Shown piece after piece: positions 25,944 through 33,033 of a DNA stretch of 64,000 nucleotides. The notes under the pieces were generated by a model, which saw nothing but the letters and a program-made list of their open reading frames with translations, searched no databases and had not been told where the DNA came from. The translations under genes were made by a program, and so were the position numbers. Origin of the DNA: Mycobacterium kyogaense (GTDB lineage Bacteria; Actinomycetota; Actinomycetes; Mycobacteriales; Mycobacteriaceae); contig NZ_QJUA01000020.1 of the NCBI RefSeq assembly GCF_003254575.1, positions 28,951 through 92,950 on the forward strand, in the 5' to 3' direction. Position 1 is the stretch's first letter. Each line of letters begins with the position of its first letter.

Positions 25944-26089
25944 CTCCACCACCTCCTCACGGTCGAGCGAACCCTGCCGGGCGATAGCTCGGTCGGGACA
26001 CGGCGTGCCGGTCGAACTGACGGAGTTCCTAGCGCCCCGGCCAGTCCAGCAAACCATGCGAGATCCAGGATAGTAGCTCTGAACTGCAT
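25940..26089 (-). CDS. Possible tiny ORF, 49 aa, overlapping the 41-aa gene
   Basis: A frame from the ATG at 26089 (MQFRATILDLAWFAGLAGAL...) ending in a TGA that overlaps the ATG of the 41-aa gene as ATGA. The overlap suggests translational coupling, and the first 20 residues are hydrophobic. Against it: a poor ribosome binding site, an Arg-rich tail, and no recognisable family. Confidence 0.3.
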   Translation of the reverse strand: MQFRATILDLAWFAGLAGALGTPSVRPARRVPTELSPGRVRSTVRRWWR

Positions 26090-26435
26090 GTCTAGCCCCA
26101 GTTTTGGCAGCAAAGCTATCCGAAACCGACGGGGCGAGAACGTGACCCCGATAGGTTCGGCGGCATCGTTTTTGCAGGGTCATGTTGCGAGATTTAACAC
26201 GCCGTTAACAATTTGCCGGCAAAAGGCCAGGTCGGCATCCAGAGTCTTCCGCGCCACGTCTCGGCGCGCAACCCCGACGGGCACGGCGAAATAAGTGGTT
26301 GAGCAAACTCCCGCTTGGGCGTGTCGCACGGCGTCAGTCGCCGTCGCCAACGTCGGTGAACTCGCGCATGACTTTGCCGACCAACGCGCGAGAAGCACTT
26401 CGAGCCGCCCTGGCCGGTCGGGGTGCCGCAGACGG
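26090..26435. other. Stretch without a supported gene
   Basis: Between the tiny genes and the terminase remnant. It includes an AT-rich inverted repeat, TTAAC and GTTAA around 5 bases (26194-26208), possibly an operator or promoter for the leftward tiny genes. Open frames on either strand here lack coding character. This is probably where other phage genes were deleted. Confidence 0.4.
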
Positions 26436-27506
26436 TTAACCGATCCGGCGGCGCATCCACGCGGGCGGCGCTGCGCGGGCACGACGGGCCACGTCGGCGG
26501 GGTTGACGGTGTACACCTGTCCGCCGTGGGTCAGAACGTCGTGGGCGACGACGGTGGCCGCCAGGTTGTCGGCCTGGTGGTCGCGCTCGCCGCCCTGCCA
26601 ACTCACGGCGGCGTTCTCCCAATTGGGCAGCGACCCGACCAGGCGGGTGGTGCCCGTCTCCAACCCCTGAACGAGCTTGGCCGACCGCTGCATTGCGTTT
26701 CCCCGACCCCGGCCGCTGCTGCTACGCGGCGGCCAGGCCGACACGATGATGTGGTGCGGCGGGTTGTGCCGGGCCAGGACGGTGCGCACCACCGACAGGT
26801 ACCCCTCGCGCGCGGCGAACGACTCCACCGCGATCTCGGTCGCCCCCGTGTCGGTGGCCAGCCGCACCGCCGCCTCAGCCCACTGGTCGGGGGTCATGGG
26901 CGCGCTGATGTCGCGGTGGACGACGACCGCACCCTCGGCGGTCAGGCTGGCGGCCACGATGCCCGCTGCATCCCCCTGGCCGCTGTCGCACGGGTCGATG
27001 CCGACGACCGTGCGCAGCAGCCGCGACGGCATGGCCGAGAGGCGGTGTTGGTCAATCCATTCCTGACGGATGACGTTGCCCTCGGGAGATGCGGGCAGAC
27101 CCATGAACTCGGCCCACCACGCCCGCTCGCCGAGGCTGCGGCGGCGTTCGGCGAAATCGGCAGCGGTGCGGCCCACCGCGCCCACCATGCACTCGCCAGG
27201 GGCGCGGCCCAGTGAGTCGGGCACGCCGTCGGCCGCCACCGCCGGGATGCTCACCAGCCGCCAGCGGTCGCCCTCCTCGGCCAGGAGCGTGCCTATCAGG
27301 TCCTCGCGGTGCCACCGCGTGCCGACGACGACCACCGACGCTCCCGGCTCGACGCGCGACATGAGCGTGGCGCGGAACTCCTCGGCGACCCGGCGGCGCA
27401 AGGTCGGGCTATCGGCATCCATCATGTTCTTGACGGCATCGTCCACGATCAGCAGCCCGTCGGTGCCGTGGCCGGTGATGCCGGACAGGATGCCCGAGGC
27501 GAGCAA
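26436..27506 (-). pseudogene. Phage terminase large subunit, 5'-truncated
   Basis: 356 codons from a TTG at 27506. The remaining part begins just before the Walker B region (ILSGITGHGTDGLLIVDDAVKN), continues with the coupling motif VVVVGTRWHREDLIG, and has the RNase-H-like nuclease domain with VVGIDPCDSGQGDAAGIV, IAVESFAAREGY and the late Asp in WQGGERDHQADNLAA. Terminases of this kind normally have about 100-150 more residues at the N-terminus with the Walker A P-loop; these are missing. Upstream the frame has no start codon and meets a stop at 27600-27602. The deletion end is close to the divergent HTH gene. Packaging activity is therefore unlikely; the nuclease domain alone could persist. 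Confidence 0.85.
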
Positions 27507-27523
27507 GCCGGCCCGACGAGCGG

Positions 27524-27979
27524 GTGACGATTCGCCTGGTTGGTCACCCCGTGACTTACGTCGTGCGAGTGACGACGAGCCGGGGGTCCGGTCCCGTCCT
27601 TACCGAACTGACGTTGACGGCCGACGACGGGGCGGCGGTGGACTACGCCGCTGTGCGCGCGTTCTCGGTGCGCAGGCTGGCCGTCACCGCCGCGCAATGG
27701 ATCGAACGACTCGGCGGTCAGATCGGCTACCCCGACGACACCGCCGAGGTCCACACGCAGCCCGAGAACCACGATCCGCGCGTGTATCAAGCGGCGCACA
27801 TCGCCGAGCGGGCACTGGCCCTCGGTCAGCCGGTGCGCCCCACCGTGGCCGCCGAGTTGCACGTCAGCACCAAGACGGTGGACCGACTACTCAAACGGGC
27901 CAAGGCAGAGGGGTGGTTCGACGGCGAGCCGCTACCGAAACGGCCGCCGCCACGCCATCGGGATACCACTGCCACCTAG
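27524..27979 (+). CDS. HTH-domain protein, probable element regulator
   Basis: A 151-aa protein with a GTG start. The first 60 residues form a beta-rich domain (VTYVVRVTTSRG...LTELTLTADDG). The C-terminal third carries a helix-turn-helix: RPTVAAELHVSTKTVDRLLKRAKAEGWFDG (about 106-135). Proteins of this layout often sit just upstream of integrases in actinobacterial elements, where they may act as regulator or excision factor; that role is inferred. The integrase follows after 51 bp on the same strand. Its 5' side abuts the truncated terminase, so the present promoter may be a junction of two formerly distant regions. An alternative start is the GTG at 27551. Confidence 0.7.
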   Translation: MTIRLVGHPVTYVVRVTTSRGSGPVLTELTLTADDGAAVDYAAVRAFSVRRLAVTAAQWIERLGGQIGYPDDTAEVHTQPENHDPRVYQAAHIAERALALGQPVRPTVAAELHVSTKTVDRLLKRAKAEGWFDGEPLPKRPPPRHRDTTAT

Positions 27980-28030
27980 CCACCGCCACCACCGATGACC
28001 ACAACCACGCACCGAGGAGACCACCCCGAT

Positions 28031-29437
28031 ATGACCACCACCGAGACCGGCCCGCAGCCCGCCAAGCGCAGCCGCCGCGCCGAACCGATCAGCAAGCGCA
28101 CCGCGAGCAATGGCGCGACCACCTACGAGTTCCGCGCCGACGTGGGCACCAAGGCCGACGGCACCCGCGACCGCCGACGGTTCACCTACCGCACCCTGGC
28201 CGAGGCGCGCCGCGAGTATCGCCGCATCACCTCCGAGGTGGCGGCGGGCACCTACACCCGCCCCACCGCCATCACAGTCGCCGAGGCGTGCGACGCGTGG
28301 CTGGCCGGGCGGCGCGGCATCCGCCAGGTGACCAAGTACGGCTACGAGATGGACCTGAAACCCGTTGTGCGCCAACTCGGTGGGCGCAAGTTGCAGGCGC
28401 TCACCAAGGCCGACGTGGACGGCCTGGTGGCGTGGATGCTCACGGCGGCACGCACCGACCACCGCCACTACCGCGCCGACTCGCTGGCCGGTCGAGTGGT
28501 CGCGCTGGTGGCCGAGCACCCCGACGGCATCACCGCCGTCGACCTCGCTGCCGCGCTGCCCGGCGACGTTCACACCTCGCTGTCCGCACTGCTGGCCACC
28601 GGGCGGGTGACCCGGCTGCGCCGTGGTGTCTACGCCCCCGCCGCGCCCGAGGTCGCCGCCGCCGAGAAACGCGGCCTCAGCCCGCAGACGGTGCGCTCCA
28701 CCCTGACCACGTTCGGCGCGGTGGTCCAGTCCTACACCGCCCAAGGCGTGCTGCCGCGAAACGTCGTGGCCCTGGTGGACCGGCCGAGAGACACCGACGC
28801 CGCCGGAGACATCGCCGAGCCGGACGACGCCGACGGCGCCGTGCGGTCGTGGACGCTGACCGAGGCCGAGCGGTTCCGCGAATCGGTGCGCAATCAACGC
28901 CTGTTTGCCTGCCTGTTGCTGTCCTGCTACGGGCTGCGCCGGTCGGAAGTGCTCGGATTGCGTTGGAGCACTGTCAATCTCGACACCGGTATGTTGGCCG
29001 TCCGGCGCGGCCGGGTGTCGGTTGGCGGTGCGGTGGTCGAGGGTGACCCCAAGTCACGCCGGTCGCGCCGCGAACTGCCGCTACCGGCGGACGTGACCGA
29101 AGCGCTGCGCAGCCTCAAAACCCACCAGCGCGCCGAGGCGATGGCGCTGGGCGTCGGGTGGTCCGAGGACCGGCTGGTGGCGGTGTACGAGGACGGCACC
29201 CCGCTGCGCCCGGACGGCTACACCGACGAGTTCCATCGCCTGCGCAAGCGGGCTGGGCTGCGGCGCATCACGCTGCACGAACTGCGCCACACGTCGGTGT
29301 CGCTGATGCAGGACCGTGGCCACACCCCTCAGGTGGTGGCCGCCTGGCACGGCCACTCGCCCGAGGTCGCGTTGCGCATCTACACCCACGTCAAGGCCAC
29401 CGAGTTGCGGGCGGCGGGCGCGGCGCTGTTTGGATAG
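28031..29437 (+). CDS. Tyrosine recombinase (integrase) with an inserted winged-helix domain
   Basis: A 468-aa integrase. Domain order: N-terminal arm-binding domain (about 28-78), start of the SAM-like core-binding domain (about 80-142), an inserted winged-helix segment (about 148-205), the rest of the core-binding domain (about 215-253), then the catalytic domain (about 275-468). The catalytic set is complete: Arg303 in GLRRSE, Lys341, His416 and Arg419 in HELRH, His442 in WHGHS, Tyr451 in IYTHV. It should integrate and excise the element at tRNA-Val. I chose the ATG at 28031 behind GAGGAG; an ATG at 27995 is in frame. Its codon use is high-GC. The inserted domain is unusual and resembles the N-terminal wHTH of AbiEi-type antitoxins (GRVTRLRRGVYAP). 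Confidence 0.93.
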   Translation: MTTTETGPQPAKRSRRAEPISKRTASNGATTYEFRADVGTKADGTRDRRRFTYRTLAEARREYRRITSEVAAGTYTRPTAITVAEACDAWLAGRRGIRQVTKYGYEMDLKPVVRQLGGRKLQALTKADVDGLVAWMLTAARTDHRHYRADSLAGRVVALVAEHPDGITAVDLAAALPGDVHTSLSALLATGRVTRLRRGVYAPAAPEVAAAEKRGLSPQTVRSTLTTFGAVVQSYTAQGVLPRNVVALVDRPRDTDAAGDIAEPDDADGAVRSWTLTEAERFRESVRNQRLFACLLLSCYGLRRSEVLGLRWSTVNLDTGMLAVRRGRVSVGGAVVEGDPKSRRSRRELPLPADVTEALRSLKTHQRAEAMALGVGWSEDRLVAVYEDGTPLRPDGYTDEFHRLRKRAGLRRITLHELRHTSVSLMQDRGHTPQVVAAWHGHSPEVALRIYTHVKATELRAAGAALFG

Positions 29438-29554
29438 CGGAGCGGCTTACCCCTTCTTCAGGGCTTGCCCGGCGCTGCGTTGCGAGACGCCCTTAAGGGT
29501 TCGGGCACAATGAGCCTTCGCGCAATGTCGTGACGCCAAGATGGGGGAAATAGC

Positions 29555-31321
29555 TTGCTTCTGGACTCAGTTGCCATTCAAGGATTCCGTTCGATCCAAG
29601 AGAATCTGACGATCGGCGTCGGATCGCCGACGATTCTGGCGGGACATAACGATTCCGGTAAGAGCGCGGTTATCGACGCCGTCGCATTCCTACTCGACGG
29701 GCTCAAGCTCACAGACCGTGATCGCACCTACGGAGCGCCGGGTCCAGACGGCACCCCGACGCGTGTCACCGAGACGGTGGTCGAAGGCACATTCCAGCTT
29801 CGCCCCGAGGAACAGGAGCAACTGTCGCTGCCAACACCGGTACGGATACGCCGCGTCTACCGAGAGAGCGGCACTGCTCTTGAGGTCCTCGCGGCAGTCC
29901 CGGTTGATGAGGCACTGCAGGATATCGGCGCACAAGACGTCAAAACCTTGAAGTTCAGGCTCGGCACGCTCGGTCTGTCCCAAACCGGTCTCAAACCCGA
30001 GTTGGTCGCACGACTCGAGGAATTGGTTCCCGCTGCCGATAAGTACGACACGTGGAAGCCAGCAAACACCGAGTTGAAGAGGGCGTTGCCGCGAGTGCAA
30101 CGTTTTGATGCGACTTCAACACAAAATCCCGAGGAGGCTATTCTCGCCACCCTCAAGACGTCCTACGCGGCTCACACCGAGGACGAAACCATCAAGGGCG
30201 ATCTGAAGAATCTGACAGAACAGCTTCAAGATCGGGTGGTTTCGGACGCCGAAGCGCTCCGTGAGCACATCAAGCAGAAATGCGGGGACATCGGCGAAAT
30301 CCACATTCACCCTGTAGTGCGACTCGATAGCGGGCTCAAGTCTCTCGAAGTGAGCGCGGTCAACGAACGCGGCGAGCAAGTGCACCTCGGTCAGTCTGGA
30401 ACGGGGAGGTCGCGCCGAATCGCCCTGGCCGTTTGGGAGTTCAATGCCGATCTTCTTAGCGGATCGGGCGAGGACACCGTGCTTCTCTACGATGAGCCCG
30501 ATACTCATCTGGATTACCGAAACCAACGCGGCTTTATGAAGCTGCTCGATGAGCAGGCAAAGCTTCCGAATGTCCGCACGGTTGTCGCAACTCACTCGAT
30601 GAATCTCATTGATGGAGTTGATATCTCCAACGTCGTGCACCTGCGGCACGTGGACAGCCGAACGACCGCTGATCAAATCACCGATGACTCCGAAGTCGGT
30701 GTTCATCTGGGCGCAATTGCTGCTTCACTCGGTCTTCGAAACACTGTCCTGTTGCATGAGCGGTTGTTTGTGGGCGTCGAGGGGCCAACCGAGAGCAGAG
30801 CACTCCCCGTGCTTTTCAAGCTCGCAACCCGTCGGCATCTACAGGCGTGCGGAATAGCCATATGGCCGTGCGACAACAACGACGGTGCCCTTCGTTTCGC
30901 GAAGTATTTGCACACACACGGGAGAGATGTCTTGATCGTTGTCGATGAGGACTCACGGGATCTCAAGATATTCTCGGAACCACGTTTGGCGGCTAACGGA
31001 CTCAGCCTCAACACCCACGTGCTGACCGTAGGCGTTCGCGAGTTTGAAGACACGTTCACAGATGAGCAGTGGGCATCCTGCGCGAATGGCGCGTGGCCCA
31101 GGACAGATGATCGTCCGTGGGAACCATCGGACTTCTCTGCTCACCGGGAAGGCAAATTCAGTTCGCAGGTAGAGCGAATGATCCGCGAAAACAGCACTGT
31201 CGAAATAAGCGGCAAACCTGAAATTATGACCACTCTCGCCGTCGGACTTCGCACCCCTGACGAAGTTCCCGAGAAGCTACGGGAGTTGTTTGACGAGTTG
31301 ATTACGCGCGCAGAGTATTAG
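29555..31321 (+). CDS. OLD-family AAA ATPase / Toprim nuclease
   Basis: A 588-aa protein. The N-terminal ABC-type ATPase has Walker A GHNDSGKS (30-37), a signature-like SGTGRSRR (281-288), Walker B VLLYDEPDTHLD (309-320) and an H-loop THS (346-348). The C-terminal Toprim domain has the acidic EGPTE (409-413) and DED (464-466), the metal-binding residues of OLD nucleases. Family members cut or nick DNA and are widespread in phage defence (P2 Old, GajA of Gabija). No UvrD-like GajB helicase follows, so this would act alone. It starts with TTG behind GGGGGA. The gene is visibly AT-richer than its surroundings, suggesting recent acquisition from another host. Confidence 0.9.
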   Translation: MLLDSVAIQGFRSIQENLTIGVGSPTILAGHNDSGKSAVIDAVAFLLDGLKLTDRDRTYGAPGPDGTPTRVTETVVEGTFQLRPEEQEQLSLPTPVRIRRVYRESGTALEVLAAVPVDEALQDIGAQDVKTLKFRLGTLGLSQTGLKPELVARLEELVPAADKYDTWKPANTELKRALPRVQRFDATSTQNPEEAILATLKTSYAAHTEDETIKGDLKNLTEQLQDRVVSDAEALREHIKQKCGDIGEIHIHPVVRLDSGLKSLEVSAVNERGEQVHLGQSGTGRSRRIALAVWEFNADLLSGSGEDTVLLYDEPDTHLDYRNQRGFMKLLDEQAKLPNVRTVVATHSMNLIDGVDISNVVHLRHVDSRTTADQITDDSEVGVHLGAIAASLGLRNTVLLHERLFVGVEGPTESRALPVLFKLATRRHLQACGIAIWPCDNNDGALRFAKYLHTHGRDVLIVVDEDSRDLKIFSEPRLAANGLSLNTHVLTVGVREFEDTFTDEQWASCANGAWPRTDDRPWEPSDFSAHREGKFSSQVERMIRENSTVEISGKPEIMTTLAVGLRTPDEVPEKLRELFDELITRAEY

Positions 31322-31716
31322 CGAACGCGTCGGGCAACCATTCGGGCGCGACGTTGTGCGTTAGTCGGCGCGCTCCAATTGTGGTAACGGACCGAGGCCG
31401 CCCACTCAAGGCCGTGGGACCGCTCCTCGCGGCCGCACCACCGGCACCCGTTGGGGGCCGGAGCCCGTCTGTGACGGACGTGCGTACGGATCGACACAGC
31501 CGCCTCCTCGGTTCCTCGCGGGTCATATTAGGGTCCGGCACGCTCTGACCTGTGTCAATGACCAATTTCACAGGGCACGACACCGTTCCAACTAACCTGT
31601 TGCCCGCAAAATTTCTATCTGGCGGGCTCAGCGCGAGCTACCGGCGGGCAGCTGGGCTTGCTCACACCCCGGGTTGCGGCTTTCGGCGACAGTAAATACC
31701 GGCCAAACACCCCGGC
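31322..31716. other. Gene-free stretch between the nuclease and repeat-protein genes
   Basis: No supported gene on either strand; the short open frames have no coding character. A weak hairpin (GCCCGC and GCGGGC arms with a 15-nt AT-rich loop, near 31603-31630) could end transcription of the nuclease gene. The two genes converge here. Confidence 0.45.
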
Positions 31717-32145
31717 TCACATGCCATATGCCTCGCGAATCAACGCAGCTTCACGCCGATATCCGATCTGGTTCAAGTATTGAAGCAACAACGGGATCGG
31801 CGGCCAGTTCCGCAGGGGCGGCCGTGACTCGACGCCAGAATAGATGCCGCCGCCTGGTCCACTGAATAGCCCGCCCCCCGGCCCGCTGTATAGACCGCCG
31901 CCGACGCCGGTGTACAAACCGCCCCCGACACCGGTGTAGCAACCACCGCCAACTCCGGTGTACAGACCGCCCCCGACGCCGGTGTAGGCACCACCGCCAA
32001 CTCCGGTGTAGGCACCGCCACCAACGCCCGTGTAAGCACCACCACCGACGCCGGTGTACAGCCCGCCCCCGACACCCGTGTACAGACCACCGCCCACGCC
32101 CGTATACCGATTGCGCGGCCAACCGTTGGGATCAATCCAATCCAT
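31717..32145 (-). CDS. Octapeptide (YTGVGGGx) repeat protein, 142 aa
   Basis: After a short N-terminus (MDWIDPNGWPRNR) come 11 full copies of an 8-residue unit, mostly YTGVGGG plus L, A or C, drifting to YSGPGGGL and FSGPGGGI. A partial 12th unit follows, then a non-repeat tail (PPIPLLLQYLNQIGYRREAALIREAYG) that looks like a short helical domain. Gly-rich Tyr repeats of this sort suggest a beta-structured or extended protein; similar YTGPGGG proteins occur in scattered bacteria, but I know no proven function. The start at 32145 is chosen because the arm-site block lies just upstream; the ribosome binding site is weak. It is the last gene before the attR end. Confidence 0.72.
   Translation of the reverse strand: MDWIDPNGWPRNRYTGVGGGLYTGVGGGLYTGVGGGAYTGVGGGAYTGVGGGAYTGVGGGLYTGVGGGCYTGVGGGLYTGVGGGLYSGPGGGLFSGPGGGIYSGVESRPPLRNWPPIPLLLQYLNQIGYRREAALIREAYGM
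31843..32106 (-). repeat. 24-bp tandem repeat array within the octapeptide-repeat gene
   Basis: Eleven tandem 24-bp units encode the octapeptides. Neighbouring units differ mainly in the eighth codon and at wobble positions, so the array has drifted under protein-level selection rather than arisen by very recent slippage. Not a CRISPR: there are no spacers. Confidence 0.9.
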
Positions 32146-32208
32146 ACCGCGGAGGCTATCTGCCGGGTCCGACAACTTTCGGCGGCCGCACATGCAACGC
32201 GATTGGCG

Positions 32209-32232
32209 CTTGGGACAACCTCGGGACACTGA
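32209..32232. promoter_or_regulatory. Candidate integrase arm-type site pair (right)
   Basis: A 24-bp block matching 23329-23352 at 20 of 24 positions in the same orientation, again with two GGGACA cores 11 bp apart. It lies 66 bp inside the right core, between the repeat-protein start and the tRNA. Confidence 0.6.
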
Positions 32233-32298
32233 CCCGCTATCGAACACCCGATCCGGTGCGCGGTAGCTCCCGAGTATGGCACTGACCTGCAATAACTT

Positions 32299-32343
32299 TG
32301 GTGGGCGCGGACGGTTTCGAACCGCCGACCGCTGGTGTGTAAA
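32299..32343. repeat. attR-like core within tRNA-Val
   Basis: The right copy of the 45-bp direct repeat, inside the intact tRNA-Val gene from its CCA to the 5' edge of the anticodon loop. Differs from the left copy only at the base matching 23196. Confidence 0.92.
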
Positions 32344-32373
32344 ACCAGAGCTCTACCACTGAGCTACGCGCCC
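32302..32373 (-). tRNA. tRNA-Val (anticodon TAC)
   Basis: Folds as a full cloverleaf on the minus strand: 7-bp acceptor GGGCGCG/CGCGCCC, D arm with AGCTCAGTGGTAGAGCT, anticodon stem CTGGT/ACCAG with loop TTTACAC giving anticodon TAC (Val, GUA), T arm with loop TTCGAAA, discriminator A, and an encoded CCA at 32301-32299. It is the integration target of the element; the inserted DNA supplies the same 3' sequence, so the tRNA stays functional. Confidence 0.97.
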
Positions 32374-32495
32374 GATCCCGGGCAGCATAATCGGCGACGG
32401 CGACGAACCCGAAATCCGCGCTGGTGTGCGTCTAGAGCGTGCGGACGCCCACAATCGCGATCTGCGTGCACACCACCGAGCGGCGCGCTCCGCTC

Positions 32496-32957
32496 TCAGT
32501 CGCTAACAGCCGCCAACGCCGCGCTCCACACCGCCTGATCGCGCGCCTCTCCCGGCTCCTTGCAGTCTGCGAAGCGGACCACGCCGGCACGATCGATGGC
32601 GAACGTGCCCCGGTTCGAGAAACCGGATGCGTCGTTGAAGACGCGATAGGCCTGACTCACCGCGCCGTGCGGCCAGAAGTCCGACAGCACAGGGAACGTG
32701 AAACCGCGCTGGGTCGCCCACACCTTGTGCGTGGGTGACGGACCCACCGAGATCGCGAGCGTCGCCGTCGTCTCGTTCACGAACTCGTCGAGATGATCGC
32801 GGATCTCGTCGAGTTCCTTCTGACAGATCCCCGTGAACGCGAGCGGGAAGAACACCAGCAGCACGTTCTTGGCGCCACGGAACGCGCTCAGCGTCACCCG
32901 CTGGTTGTTCTGATCGGCGAGCGTGAAGTCCGGCGCGAGGTCACCGACCGCGAGCAC
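32496..32957 (-). CDS. ahpE: One-cysteine peroxiredoxin AhpE
   Basis: A 153-aa peroxiredoxin nearly identical in layout to M. tuberculosis AhpE (Rv2238c). The peroxidatic Cys45 lies in FFPLAFTGICQ, with the Thr and Pro of the active site preserved, and the downstream block SDFWPHGAVSQAY is intact. It reduces peroxides and peroxynitrite, recycled by mycothiol/mycoredoxin. A second Cys in RFADCKEPGE is not at a resolving position of the family. The short gap to DUF3052 contains a tandem repeat. Confidence 0.96.
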   Translation of the reverse strand: MLAVGDLAPDFTLADQNNQRVTLSAFRGAKNVLLVFFPLAFTGICQKELDEIRDHLDEFVNETTATLAISVGPSPTHKVWATQRGFTFPVLSDFWPHGAVSQAYRVFNDASGFSNRGTFAIDRAGVVRFADCKEPGEARDQAVWSAALAAVSD

Positions 32958-32960
32958 CGG

Positions 32961-33033
32961 CGCTCATCGCTTTTGTCGGCTCTTCGCGCAAGCGCTCATC
33001 GATTTTGTCGGCTCTTCGCGCAAGCGCTCATCG
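32961..33033. repeat. 32-bp tandem repeat at the end of the DUF3052 gene
   Basis: Two full 32-bp units (32961-32992 and 32993-33024, one mismatch) and a 9-bp third start. The third, partial unit contains the DUF3052 stop region and the first unit begins 4 bp upstream of the ahpE start. It has duplicated part of the gene junction and forms most of the ahpE leader. Confidence 0.85.

Larger units (their letters stand above)
23179..32343. mobile_element. 9.1-kb element integrated at tRNA-Val(TAC)
   Basis: Bounded by a 45-bp direct repeat with one mismatch (23179-23223 and 32299-32343), which is the CCA end through the anticodon loop of tRNA-Val. The intact tRNA is at the right end and the element lies on its 3' side, the usual result of tyrosine-integrase insertion. 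Inside are an integrase with all catalytic residues, an HTH protein, a truncated terminase, several tiny ORFs, an OLD-type nuclease, a 518-aa unknown protein and an octapeptide-repeat protein. No capsid, tail, lysis or complete terminase gene is present, so it is not an intact prophage. A satellite, a decayed prophage or an integrative defence island are the options. Confidence 0.88.

Noticed and set aside
25626..26294. A 222-codon plus-strand gene in the element
   Set aside because: Only the first 40 or so residues look protein-like. The rest runs antisense to a small ORF with a strong ribosome binding site, and no good ribosome binding site precedes the GTG.
29555..31321. A complete Gabija defence system
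   Set aside because: The GajA-like nuclease is present but no UvrD-type helicase (GajB) follows; the next 395 bp are gene-free.
31302..31583. A 93-codon minus-strand frame after the OLD nuclease
   Set aside because: Overlaps the end of the nuclease gene, has an Arg/Pro/Ala-rich composition and no ribosome binding site.
31843..32106. A CRISPR array
   Set aside because: The 24-bp units are contiguous with no spacers, lie in an open frame and encode regular octapeptides.
23179..32343. An intact, inducible prophage
   Set aside because: There are no capsid, portal, tail or lysis genes, and the terminase lacks its ATPase half.
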